Positions 22,633 through 30,897 of a stretch of 33,142 nucleotides of DNA are shown here, piece after piece; within the stretch, counting starts at the first letter, position 1, and each line of letters opens with the position of its first letter. The notes under the pieces were generated by a model, which was not told where the DNA came from, searched no databases, and saw only the letters and a list, made by a program, of their open reading frames with translations. This DNA comes from CAYJDG01 sp964368875 (GTDB lineage: Bacteria > Pseudomonadota > Alphaproteobacteria > Micavibrionales > Micavibrionaceae): contig CAYJDG010000024.1 of NCBI GenBank assembly GCA_964368875.1, positions 1 through 33,142 of the forward strand, in the 5' to 3' direction. The position numbers were made by a program, and so were the translations under genes.

Positions 22633-23556
22633 ATGAAAAAGTTAAGATTGCATACTTTAAGTAACTCCCTTAAAACCTCAGGCATGAAACTCGAATTCGA
22701 CACGCAGGCCTTCGCTAAGGCCGTTTTTCAGGGGCCGTTCGCCTCTCTCGCCGATATGCGCCTGGCCTCGTCCGTTCCGATCGGATCAGAGGCTGATCAC
22801 GCCCGCTTTATCCAGACTACCGGCCAGCCCGCGTTTTCTGAGAGCATTCTCACAACCCAGCACAATCCGCATTTCCTCGCGCGCCGTTACGACGTGCTCA
22901 GCGCTCAGATGCGCCAACTGCGGGCAGGGGCTCCGGCGGATGAAGTTCCGGGCCTCAATTTTTCCCTGCCGCCGTTTCTGGTTCGTGCCTTTGCCGATGT
23001 CTCCGCTGGCAACACGCGTGAAACCGTCGTGCTGGCATTTGAAGGCACACGCGAAACGCTGATCCCGCTTCTGCAGGAAGAATTCCCGGATCAAAAAATC
23101 ACAGCAGGTCTCATCTGCACCAGCATCGAAGATGCACATGCGCGCAACGGTCTAGCGGCTCAGGGCGATGACACGCAAACTCTCAATCACATCACCACGA
23201 AAGATGTCGGGGCGGCGCATTTGGTTTTTGCCAATAGCTGGCTGCACTATCTCGATAGCAGGGACGATGTCATCAAATGGGTCGATCAGGCATGTAAAAC
23301 CGGGGCCGATCATGTCGTTCTCGCCAACACGCTGACGACGACCGCCCGGGCACCTGAATTCTGGGCGCAGGCTTATTATGGCGGCTACATTCCCGTGCGC
23401 GTAGCCAATCAGTCCGAATTGGTTGATCTGTTCAATGTCCGTGGTTATGCGTTGAGCAAGCTCGACAAAACGCCGCCAACCTACGATCAGAACGCCGCCA
23501 CAGTCCGTGGCCGCGCCTTCCCGCAGGAAACCCAGCTGGTCTTCTCCCGCGTTTAA
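22633..23556 (+). CDS. Putative methyltransferase-fold protein (TIGR04325-like)
   Basis: The C-terminal half recalls the methyltransferase family TIGR04325: LVFANSWLHYLDSRDDVIKW, then ADHVVLANTLTT, EFWAQAYYGGYIPVRVANQ, and the helix-strand SELVDLFNVRGYAL. The SAM-binding motif I at VVLAFEGTRETLIPLL lacks the usual glycine-rich loop, so catalytic SAM binding is doubtful. There is no signal peptide or membrane helix. The length of 307 aa uses ATG 22633; ATG 22684 would remove 17 residues. The family assignment is from pattern memory and is tentative. tRNA-Pro follows 56 bases downstream. Confidence 0.6.
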   Translation: MKKLRLHTLSNSLKTSGMKLEFDTQAFAKAVFQGPFASLADMRLASSVPIGSEADHARFIQTTGQPAFSESILTTQHNPHFLARRYDVLSAQMRQLRAGAPADEVPGLNFSLPPFLVRAFADVSAGNTRETVVLAFEGTRETLIPLLQEEFPDQKITAGLICTSIEDAHARNGLAAQGDDTQTLNHITTKDVGAAHLVFANSWLHYLDSRDDVIKWVDQACKTGADHVVLANTLTTTARAPEFWAQAYYGGYIPVRVANQSELVDLFNVRGYALSKLDKTPPTYDQNAATVRGRAFPQETQLVFSRV

Positions 23557-23566
23557 CCGCCCGGCT

Positions 23567-23582
23567 GGCCGCTTGCGCGGCC
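23567..23582 (+). terminator. GC-rich hairpin after the methyltransferase-like gene
   Basis: GGCCGC (23567-23572), loop TTGC, GCGGCC (23577-23582) form a perfect 6-bp stem just after the stop at 23556. There is no real T-run after it, so it is at best a weak or Rho-assisted terminator. Confidence 0.35.
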
Positions 23583-23612
23583 CGTCAAATTCCTCTAAAA
23601 CAACCCCCAAGT

Positions 23613-23689
23613 CGGAGTGTGGCGCAGCCCGGTAGCGCACTTGCATGGGGTGTAAGGGGTCGCAGGTTCAAATCCTGTCACTCCGACCA
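23613..23689 (+). tRNA. tRNA-Pro (anticodon GGG)
   Basis: The 77-base cloverleaf has CGGAGTG/CACTCCG acceptor arms with an encoded CCA end. The D-arm is GCGC...GCGC, the anticodon stem CTTGC/GTAAG, and the T-arm GCAGG-TTCAAAT-CCTGT. The anticodon loop ATGGGGT gives GGG at positions 34-36, reading CCC and CCU. A tRNA-Pro near ihfA and a MerR-type gene is usual in alphaproteobacteria; here two extra genes lie between. Confidence 0.96.
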
Positions 23690-23707
23690 GAGTTTTCAAA
23701 AAAAAAT

Positions 23708-25816
23708 CTAGAAATTATATGTCAGGCCAACAGTGGCGGTTGCTTGCGGTGCATGTGTGTTGCTGCTGCGGCCGCTGATTTCTGCGGACAGGTGGGTTTT
23801 GTCGGTCATTGACCACTGGGCGCCGAGCGTAAGTTCGCCCCAGTTGCTGTCGCCGTGGTCGGCTTCGCTGACGAAGGTTAGGCCGCCGGCGCTGGTGGTA
23901 ACGTTGGTACCATTGTTCGATGGGGCGTGAACATAGGCCACCTGACTTGAGAGGAGGAGGGTTGGTGAATATTGATACTTGCCCTCGATGCCGAGTTTGC
24001 CGAGGCGCGACGTTTCTGATTGTTCCGAGAAACGGGCTGGAAAAGATCCGCCGCGTTCCGTGTAGGCATCGATGCTGACATGCGTGAGGTGCGCTTCGAG
24101 ATAGGGTTCAAACGACATACTGTCGGAGATCGCCTGATTCCACCCGATACGAGCGGCTCCGCCAAACGCATACCCGTTGGTGCTGCCCTCTGAATAATCG
24201 ATAGCGCCCGCATCATAGCCGCGATGTGTGTCGATATCGAGCATCGCTCCGAACAGCGACGTGTAAAGACGCAGTCCGCCAGCGGGTTGATAGCTGGTGA
24301 GCATGGAGGCTCCCTTGGACACGAGGTCGGAATGGGAGTCGTAAATACCGGTGTTGCGTGTGGCCGATCCGTTGATGCCGACGCCGACTGTGAAATCGCG
24401 GCTCAGCGCAAATTTAAATCCGGCCAGTCCGTTCACGCCCCAGTTATCGAGATCGTTGTTCTGCCCAGCAACCAGAGATCCGACGACGAAGCCGGACACG
24501 CTTTGCGGTTGCAGGAAAGACAGGGTATTGACCGTGTCTCCGGCTGCGGGCGCGATTGAGGATGGGGCCATCAGGGCGAAATTTTCGCTCGTGCCCGGTG
24601 TCACCATGACGACAGACGGTTGCAGACGTGCTGCAAAAAGGCTCTGGCCGAGTTGGGCGCTGGATTTCTGAATGCTCTGTTCGCGCAGGCTCGGCATGCT
24701 GGCAATCGATTCAGCAAGAGCCGACGGCGTGGTGATGCCTGCCGATGCGGCGTTCAGGTTGGCGATAAAATTGAAAGAGGACAGGCCAACCAGATCATAG
24801 GCGTTACCTGAAACATAGGTGCCGTCATCACTGGCGCTCCAGATGAATTCAATATGCGTGTTGGTCATGTCAATGCCAGCTGTCGACATAATCTGGTTCA
24901 TCGAGACAGGGCCTGTGCCTGATGTCCACTGGAACGCGGTCGGGCCACTTGGGCCGCTGCCGAATGAATATCCATAGGCGATGCTGCCATCATGGTTGAC
25001 GGCCGTACCGGAGCTGAGCGTATCACCACCGAGAAATCCCAAACCGGTGACCCCATTCGCTTGTGACCAGATGAAGCCTTCACCGCCGGTTGCCTGATAT
25101 TCGTTGTAACCCACCACAGTGGTGCCGTCGCCGCTGATCGCATAACCTTCGTTATACGCAGACGGGTTGAGTCCCGGTGGCAGAAGCGGGATGGCGGTCA
25201 TGCCATTCAATGCATCCCAGTGATATGCGTTCAGATTGCCGAGATAGGTGCCGGACCCGGCGATGGCGCTGCCATCATCGCTGACAGCTCTTGGAATATG
25301 GGAGACCCAGCCGGGATCGAAGCCAAGGGCGACCGTGCCGCCGCCTGCGGTCCAGTAAAAGGATTCCTGATCGCCGGTACCGTTGATCATCCAGCCAACG
25401 ATTGTCGTTGCATCGTCACTGACGGCGCGCGCTTCACCCTGGCCGGTGCCACCGGGAATGGTCGGGATCAGCATGATCCCGGTTCCGGCTGTCCAGTAAA
25501 AGGGTTGCTGCGAACTGATAAAACCTTCGCTGACCCCGGCTGCCAGCAGGCCATTGGGGTCAACGTCAAAGGCGGATGCTGAATCGGCGCCGCCGGCAAG
25601 ATCACCGATAAAAACATTGCCGGTCGCAGTGCTCCAGAAATTGGCAAAGCCGTTGATGTCTTGATAGGTATAAGTTTCTAAAAGGCCATCCGCAGAGAGA
25701 TAATGTAATTCAGGTGTAGAAATGAGCGTCTGCGCGGCAGGCGGCGCTGCGAGCGCGGGGGCACTGGCCGAGGCGAGCAGAACAGTCAGGAGACCGAGGC
25801 GGGATTTCATCAACAT
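23708..25816 (-). CDS. Autotransporter with HAF-type repeats
   Basis: The protein begins with a signal peptide (about MLMKSRLGLLTVLLASASAP to ALAA). The passenger (to about residue 400) contains several repeats of the HAF/SDDGT type: ARAVSDDATTIVGWM, AVSDDGSAIAGSGTYLG, AISGDGTTVVGYNEYQ and AVNHDGSIAYGYSFG. The C-terminal about 280 residues form an autotransporter beta-barrel that ends in the aromatic motif VGLTYNF. It should be exported by Sec and inserted by BAM, with the passenger on the surface. Starts at ATG 25816 or 25810 are possible; a TTG at 25822 is less likely. The passenger's substrate or partner is unknown. Confidence 0.9.
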   Translation of the reverse strand: MLMKSRLGLLTVLLASASAPALAAPPAAQTLISTPELHYLSADGLLETYTYQDINGFANFWSTATGNVFIGDLAGGADSASAFDVDPNGLLAAGVSEGFISSQQPFYWTAGTGIMLIPTIPGGTGQGEARAVSDDATTIVGWMINGTGDQESFYWTAGGGTVALGFDPGWVSHIPRAVSDDGSAIAGSGTYLGNLNAYHWDALNGMTAIPLLPPGLNPSAYNEGYAISGDGTTVVGYNEYQATGGEGFIWSQANGVTGLGFLGGDTLSSGTAVNHDGSIAYGYSFGSGPSGPTAFQWTSGTGPVSMNQIMSTAGIDMTNTHIEFIWSASDDGTYVSGNAYDLVGLSSFNFIANLNAASAGITTPSALAESIASMPSLREQSIQKSSAQLGQSLFAARLQPSVVMVTPGTSENFALMAPSSIAPAAGDTVNTLSFLQPQSVSGFVVGSLVAGQNNDLDNWGVNGLAGFKFALSRDFTVGVGINGSATRNTGIYDSHSDLVSKGASMLTSYQPAGGLRLYTSLFGAMLDIDTHRGYDAGAIDYSEGSTNGYAFGGAARIGWNQAISDSMSFEPYLEAHLTHVSIDAYTERGGSFPARFSEQSETSRLGKLGIEGKYQYSPTLLLSSQVAYVHAPSNNGTNVTTSAGGLTFVSEADHGDSNWGELTLGAQWSMTDKTHLSAEISGRSSNTHAPQATATVGLTYNF

Positions 25817-25926
25817 GCGCAAATGATCCCGGAAAATATTTAAAAAAGCGCATATTCATTATGTCCACTGATCTAAGTGCCTGATTTCTGGTCTGTTCTT
25901 TTCGATCAATTGCGATAAAATTGCGC

Positions 25927-27192
25927 ATGGAAATTTCCACAAGCGCTCCTAAAAAATTCCACCACCATCTTTACGTTCAGGTTCTGGCCGCGATGACTCT
26001 GGGCATCCTGCTCGGTCATTTTTATCCGGACCTTGGCGAGGCGATGAAGCCGCTTGGGGATGCGTTCATCAAACTCGTCAAAATGATTATCGCCCCGGTG
26101 ATTTTTCTGACGGTCTCAATCGGGATCGCGGGGATGACCGGGCTTGGCAAGTTCGGTCGTATCGGATTGAAGGCGATGGGATATTTTCTGGTCGTCTCGA
26201 CGCTTGCCCTCGTGATCGGTCTGGTCGCGGGGACCCTGGTCCAGCCGGGGCAGGGGTTGCATATCAATCCTGCCGATCTCGACTCTGCCGCCGTCACTGG
26301 CTATGTCGCGAGTGCGCATGAACAAACCCTGACCGGGTTTCTACTGAATATTATCCCGCCGACAGTTGTTGGGGCTTTTGCAACGGGCGATATTTTGCAG
26401 GTGCTTTTTTTCTCGGTGCTGTTCGGGATCGCTCTTTCCAGCATCGGCGAAAAAGGTGAACCTGTCCTGAAGGCGCTACAATCTGCCTCGCACGCGATTT
26501 TTGCCTTAGTGGCCATTCTGATGAAGGCCGCCCCGATAGGCGCTTTTGGGGCGATGGCGTTCACGATTGGTAAATTCGGGCTGGGGGCCGTGGTCAATCT
26601 CGCTGCGCTCGTGGCGACGTTTTATATCACCGCCTTCCTGTTCGTGGTCGTGGTGCTGGGCGCGATTGCACATGTCAGTGGCTTCTCGGTCTTTAAGTTG
26701 ATCAAGTATATTCGCGAAGAACTGTTTCTCGTGCTTGGCACAAGTTCCTCCGAGGCTGCCTTGCCAAGTCTCATGACCAAGCTAGAAGCCGCGGGCTGTT
26801 CAAAACCCGTTGTCGGCCTTGTCGTTCCGCTTGGGTACTCTTTTAATCTAGATGGCACGAACATCTATATGACGATGGCAGTGCTGTTTATCGCGCAGGC
26901 ACTCGATATCGACCTTACCTTAGGGCAGCAGATTACGCTTTTACTTGTCGCTATGCTCAGTTCCAAAGGTGCTGCCGGGGTTACAGGCGCCGGATTTATT
27001 ACCCTTGCCGCGACTTTGGCGGTCATGCCAACTGTTCCGGTTGCAGGAATGGCACTTATTCTTGGGGTTGATCGTTTTATGTCTGAATGCCGGGCTCTGA
27101 CCAATTTCATCGGCAACGCCGTGGCGACAATTGTGGTCGCCGGATGGGAGAGAGAGCTGGACCGCTCACGATTGCAAGAGATCTTGAAATGA
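25927..27192 (+). CDS. dctA: C4-dicarboxylate:cation symporter DctA
   Basis: DctA imports succinate, fumarate and malate with H+ or Na+. The SDF/glutamate transporter fold is clear through LGTSSSEAALPSLM (hairpin 1), YSFNLDGTNIYMTMAVLFIA, LLSSKGAAGVTGAGFI (hairpin 2; first residue approximate) and SECRALTNFIGNAVATIVVA. The length of 421 aa and about eight hydrophobic segments fit. A sister subfamily (GltP) is possible, but the motif details favour DctA. The start is ATG 25927; an in-frame TTG at 25921 is less likely. The ATG of the next gene overlaps the stop (ATGA), so the two are translationally coupled. Confidence 0.92.
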   Translation: MEISTSAPKKFHHHLYVQVLAAMTLGILLGHFYPDLGEAMKPLGDAFIKLVKMIIAPVIFLTVSIGIAGMTGLGKFGRIGLKAMGYFLVVSTLALVIGLVAGTLVQPGQGLHINPADLDSAAVTGYVASAHEQTLTGFLLNIIPPTVVGAFATGDILQVLFFSVLFGIALSSIGEKGEPVLKALQSASHAIFALVAILMKAAPIGAFGAMAFTIGKFGLGAVVNLAALVATFYITAFLFVVVVLGAIAHVSGFSVFKLIKYIREELFLVLGTSSSEAALPSLMTKLEAAGCSKPVVGLVVPLGYSFNLDGTNIYMTMAVLFIAQALDIDLTLGQQITLLLVAMLSSKGAAGVTGAGFITLAATLAVMPTVPVAGMALILGVDRFMSECRALTNFIGNAVATIVVAGWERELDRSRLQEILK

Positions 27193-27947
27193 AGAACAGC
27201 TCAGGCAATGTCCTGTTCCTAATTTTGATTGCCGTCGCGCTCTTCGCGGCGCTGTCCTATGCTGTGACCCAGTCAACGCGCTCAGGCGGCGGCAACGCAA
27301 CCTCCGAACAGGTGCAGCTCCGGGCAACCCAGCTGATAACATACATGACGGGCCTGCAGAACCAGGTCGTGCGCATGCGTATCACCGACGGCGTCGATGC
27401 TTTGGCAATCCATACCGGTAGTGATGTCTACACGTTGGGGCCGATTGGCACGCAATCGGCAAATTGCTGGAATGATAATACCAACTGTGTTGCCAACAAA
27501 TGTCATGTCTTTAATGATCTCAATCCTGAGGGGACAGTCCCGCGCGTTTTCGGACCGGATTTTGTAACACCTGCAGCAGGCATACCCGGCCGGGTCACGC
27601 CGGGGCATTTAGGAAAACGCCAGTTTGCAATTAACGGCATCGGTACTCCGGCCAGTGACCTGACTTTTTATATCGCATATATCCGGGCGGATGTTTGCAA
27701 TGCCATCAATGCTAAAATGGGTATGACAACCAACTTCGTCGAGACGGATACATTTCCACCCGGCGGGGAAGAAGGTTCCAGTGTCGGCACCAATTTTGGC
27801 GGGTGCGGCACGCCTGCGGTTTGGGATACGACATCTACTCCTTTTGGCGATCAGTTTACCGCAGTTTCTGGCCAACAGACGTTTTGCATACCTTATGACA
27901 CCGCCAGCCCCGGACTGGCACTTTTTCAAGTGATTATTGATAAGTAA
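27189..27947 (+). CDS. Exported pilin-like protein with six cysteines
   Basis: I do not recognise a named family. The N-terminus MKNSSGNVLFLILIAVALFA is a hydrophobic helix preceded by a short polar leader, like pilins or pseudopilins, but without the GF[TS]LxE prepilin cleavage motif. The long region after it holds six cysteines (near residues 95, 101, 106, 168, 205 and 237), which suggests three disulfides in the periplasm or outside. The length is 252 aa. Its ATG overlaps the dctA stop by 4 bases. DUF1800 follows 56 bases later, so it may be part of the same exported set. A similar N-terminal helix occurs in other alphaproteobacterial hypothetical proteins, from memory. Confidence 0.72.
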   Translation: MKNSSGNVLFLILIAVALFAALSYAVTQSTRSGGGNATSEQVQLRATQLITYMTGLQNQVVRMRITDGVDALAIHTGSDVYTLGPIGTQSANCWNDNTNCVANKCHVFNDLNPEGTVPRVFGPDFVTPAAGIPGRVTPGHLGKRQFAINGIGTPASDLTFYIAYIRADVCNAINAKMGMTTNFVETDTFPPGGEEGSSVGTNFGGCGTPAVWDTTSTPFGDQFTAVSGQQTFCIPYDTASPGLALFQVIIDK

Positions 27948-28003
27948 ACCGGGGGGAACCGGCCCGCGGCACCGTTGATCCTTATATCCGAAAGGAATCA
28001 CTC

Positions 28004-29350
28004 GTGAACCTCGATACTTTCATAGCAACCAACCGCTTCGGCTTGGGCCCTGACGGCACTGAATCCCAGCGTATCGGCAGCGATCCACGCGGCTGGTTAC
28101 TGGCGCAGCTGCAGAAACCTTATATGCCCGCAGAGATCGCGTCTCATGGCGGGCCGGGCAGTGTAGGCTTGAAGATGTATATAGAGGAAATCGTCGGCAA
28201 GAAGGCTAAGAAAAATAATCCCGAGACAATGCCACAGGAGAAAAAGGGCAAGGAAATCCGTTCTTTGTATCTTCGCCAGATTGGTGAGCGTTTTATCGCG
28301 CAGCAGAAATCGTCCCAGCCTCTGTTCGAGCGGCTGGTCATGTTCTGGAGCAATCACTTCACTGTCTCAATTCAAAAACCTCCCATCACACCCTTGGTAT
28401 GCCAGTTTGAAGCTGAGGCGATCCGCCCCCATGTGACTGGCCGCTTCGTCGATATGCTGAAAGCCGTCGAGCGGCATCCTGCCATGCTGATTTACTTGGA
28501 TAACGTCCGTTCACAGGGACCGAACTCACCGTTTGGTAAACGCCAATCGAAGGGCTTGAACGAAAATCTCGCGCGCGAAATTCTTGAGCTGCATACGCTT
28601 GGCGTCGGTGGCGGGTATACGCAGGAAGATGTAATCGCGCTTGCCAAACTGATTACCGGCTGGTCGATTGACCGCGGCGAAGGCGGTGCTGCTGGCGGGT
28701 TTATTTTCCGTCCAAATGTGCATGAGCCCGGACCCAAAACCCTGCTTGGTAAAAAATATCAGGACGCGGGAGAGCGCGAAGGCTTGGCTGCACTCGAAGA
28801 TATTGCCCGCCATCCCTCGACGGCACGGCATATCGCGACCAAGCTGGCCCGACATTTCATCGCCGATGCGCCACCTGCGTCGGCCGTGGACCGTCTCGCG
28901 CAATCCTTTTCTGCATCAGATGGTGATTTGCTGGCGGTCTACCGCACGCTTGTTTCGCTGTCTGAATGCTGGACGGATCCGCTCGCAAAATTTAAAACGC
29001 CTTACGAATATGTTTTATCTGCGGCGCGTCTGCTCGGGCTAAAACCTCAGGCCGAGCGCGTTACGATTGCGTTGGAAAGCGTCAATTATCGCGTCTTCAG
29101 TGCGCCATCTCCGGCGGGTTATGCCGATATTGCCAGTGCATGGGTATCACCTGATGCCATCAAGAAACGGATCGACTGGGCCAAAACTGTTTCCGTTCTG
29201 GTACCCCCTCGAATAGTTCCGCTAGAGCTGGCGGCACAATCTTTTGGCCCTGTGATGCGTGAAGAAACACGTTTTGCGATTTCCGGTGCCGCGTCGGGTG
29301 CGGACGGGATTGCGTTGCTACTTTCCAGCCCCGAGTTTCAAAGGAGATAA
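28004..29350 (+). CDS. DUF1800 family protein
   Basis: DUF1800 proteins are widespread, of unknown activity, and almost always paired with a DUF1501 gene, as here. Family marks are ATNRFGLGPDG, LFERLVMFWSNHFTVSIQKP, the LNENLAREILELHTLGVGGG core with YTQEDV, and LARHFIADAPP. The length of 448 aa is normal. The start is GTG 28004 with AAAGGA 8 bases upstream. I see no signal peptide in this one, while its DUF1501 partner has a Tat signal. The partner starts 2 bases after the stop. Confidence 0.93.
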   Translation: MNLDTFIATNRFGLGPDGTESQRIGSDPRGWLLAQLQKPYMPAEIASHGGPGSVGLKMYIEEIVGKKAKKNNPETMPQEKKGKEIRSLYLRQIGERFIAQQKSSQPLFERLVMFWSNHFTVSIQKPPITPLVCQFEAEAIRPHVTGRFVDMLKAVERHPAMLIYLDNVRSQGPNSPFGKRQSKGLNENLAREILELHTLGVGGGYTQEDVIALAKLITGWSIDRGEGGAAGGFIFRPNVHEPGPKTLLGKKYQDAGEREGLAALEDIARHPSTARHIATKLARHFIADAPPASAVDRLAQSFSASDGDLLAVYRTLVSLSECWTDPLAKFKTPYEYVLSAARLLGLKPQAERVTIALESVNYRVFSAPSPAGYADIASAWVSPDAIKKRIDWAKTVSVLVPPRIVPLELAAQSFGPVMREETRFAISGAASGADGIALLLSSPEFQRR

Positions 29351-29352
29351 TC

Positions 29353-30519
29353 ATGCCTGATATATCCCGTCGTGGGTTCGTTGCTGGGGGCGTAGGCTTT
29401 GGGATGCTGGGTCTCCTGGGCTGGCCGGGCATGACGCTCGCGGCAGTGAATACGCCCAAACGCCTGATGCTGGTTATTCTGCGCGGCGCGATGGACGGAT
29501 TGGGTGCGGTGCCTGCGATCGGCGACCGCGATTATCAGCAGGCACGCGGAGCTCTGGCGATGCAGGGCAGCGGGTTACTGAATCTTGACGGACACTTCGC
29601 CATGAACCCGGCACTGAAACCTTTGCATGATCTCTATTTAAGCAAAGAGCTTGTCGTCCTGCATGCTGCGGCGACGCCGTACCGTGATCGCTCGCACTTT
29701 GATGCGCAGGACTTGCTTGAGAACGGCACCTTGAAACCACACCAGGTTTCAACCGGCTGGCTTGGGCGCACGATTACCGCGCTTGGTGGCACGACACAGG
29801 GGCTGGCGATGGGGGCAACAATTCCACTTGTCTTGCAAGGCAGCTCTCATGTGCAATCCTGGGCACCTGCGCTTTTACCTGAAGTCGATAAGGATTTCAT
29901 GGAGCGTGTGGCGCGCATGTACCAACACGATGCGCTTTTGTCTGGTGCGCTCGCCCAACATGCTGCGATGGGGGCCGTCGATAGCGGTGGCATATCTAAA
30001 GGCAAAGCTCAGTTCGTCGATATGATGAAGGTTGCCGCCGGATTTATGAAGAAGGAAGACGGTGCGCGGGTTGGATCCATTGATATCGGTGGGTGGGATA
30101 CCCATGCGGGGCAGGGAACGACCGAGGGTCGGCTGGTGCAAGCCTTGAAACTGCTGGCCGATGGTGTGGCAGCCTTCCGGGCCGAGATGGGGCCGGTCTG
30201 GAAAGACACCGCCGTCCTGATGCTGACTGAATTCGGGCGCACCGTTGCGGCGAATGGTAGCGGCGGGACCGATCATGGCACGGCCAGCGCCGCGTTTATG
30301 GCGGGGGGCAGCGTGCGGGGTGGGCGCATGCTCGGGGATTGGCCCGGCCTGGCCCGCAACAACCTGTTCGAAGGCCGCGACCTCTATCCGGCGAATGATG
30401 TGCGCAGTCTGGTTAAGGCCATGCTGCAGCAGCATATGGGTTTACCACCCGAGATAGTCGACCGCGATATTTTCCCACAGAGTGCAGGTGTCCGCGCAAT
30501 TTCCGGTTTATTTCTTTAA
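29353..30519 (+). CDS. DUF1501 family protein with Tat signal
   Basis: The N-terminus MPDISRRGFVAGG is a twin-arginine export signal (Arg6-Arg7) followed by a hydrophobic stretch. The DUF1501 domain is related to sulfatase/alkaline-phosphatase folds: LVILRGAMDGLGAVP near the start, RSHFDAQDLLENG, IGGWDTHAG, and VLMLTEFGRTVAANGSGGTDHG with likely metal-binding Asp/His. The length of 388 aa is typical. Paired with DUF1800 (2-base gap), it probably acts in the periplasm on an unknown substrate. No other gene of the pathway is nearby except the pilin-like protein upstream. Confidence 0.93.
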   Translation: MPDISRRGFVAGGVGFGMLGLLGWPGMTLAAVNTPKRLMLVILRGAMDGLGAVPAIGDRDYQQARGALAMQGSGLLNLDGHFAMNPALKPLHDLYLSKELVVLHAAATPYRDRSHFDAQDLLENGTLKPHQVSTGWLGRTITALGGTTQGLAMGATIPLVLQGSSHVQSWAPALLPEVDKDFMERVARMYQHDALLSGALAQHAAMGAVDSGGISKGKAQFVDMMKVAAGFMKKEDGARVGSIDIGGWDTHAGQGTTEGRLVQALKLLADGVAAFRAEMGPVWKDTAVLMLTEFGRTVAANGSGGTDHGTASAAFMAGGSVRGGRMLGDWPGLARNNLFEGRDLYPANDVRSLVKAMLQQHMGLPPEIVDRDIFPQSAGVRAISGLFL

Positions 30520-30561
30520 ACGGGAAAGCTAAGCTGCGTATGCATCTCAAACGGGAATATT

Positions 30562-30897
30562 ATGCATACTCAGCCGCTCTGCTTTATTTACACGACCGCC
30601 AAAAGTCTCGACGAAATGAAAAATATCGTCTCGGTTCTGCTGGATGAAAAGCTGATCGCCTGCGCGAATATTTCACCGGGAGTCAAAAGCTTCTACAGAT
30701 GGGAAAACAAGGTCGCCAGCGCTGATGAAGCGACCGCTATTTTGAAAACCCGTGACAGTCTTTTTTCGGCAGTCGAAGCCCGCATCCGCAAGCTGCACAG
30801 TTACAGTATTCCCTGCGTTGCTAAAGTTCAGGTGAGCGCGGTCTCGGAGCCGTTCCACGCGTGGATTCTCAGTGAAACTCTCGTCTCTGCGCCGTAA
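30562..30897 (+). CDS. cutA: Divalent cation tolerance protein CutA
   Basis: CutA1 is a small trimeric protein, named for copper tolerance in E. coli, with no settled biochemical role. The family patterns LIACANISPGVKSFYRWENK and ILKTRDSLF are clear, and the length of 111 aa fits. The first ATG at 30562 is preceded by GGGAAT. Its 3' end overlaps the 3' end of the convergent membrane protein gene by 29 bases. Confidence 0.94.
   Translation: MHTQPLCFIYTTAKSLDEMKNIVSVLLDEKLIACANISPGVKSFYRWENKVASADEATAILKTRDSLFSAVEARIRKLHSYSIPCVAKVQVSAVSEPFHAWILSETLVSAP

Noticed and set aside
23613..23707. tRNA-Pro as an attachment site of an integrated element
   Set aside because: I found no integrase, no repeat of the tRNA 3' end and no composition change in the flanking genes.
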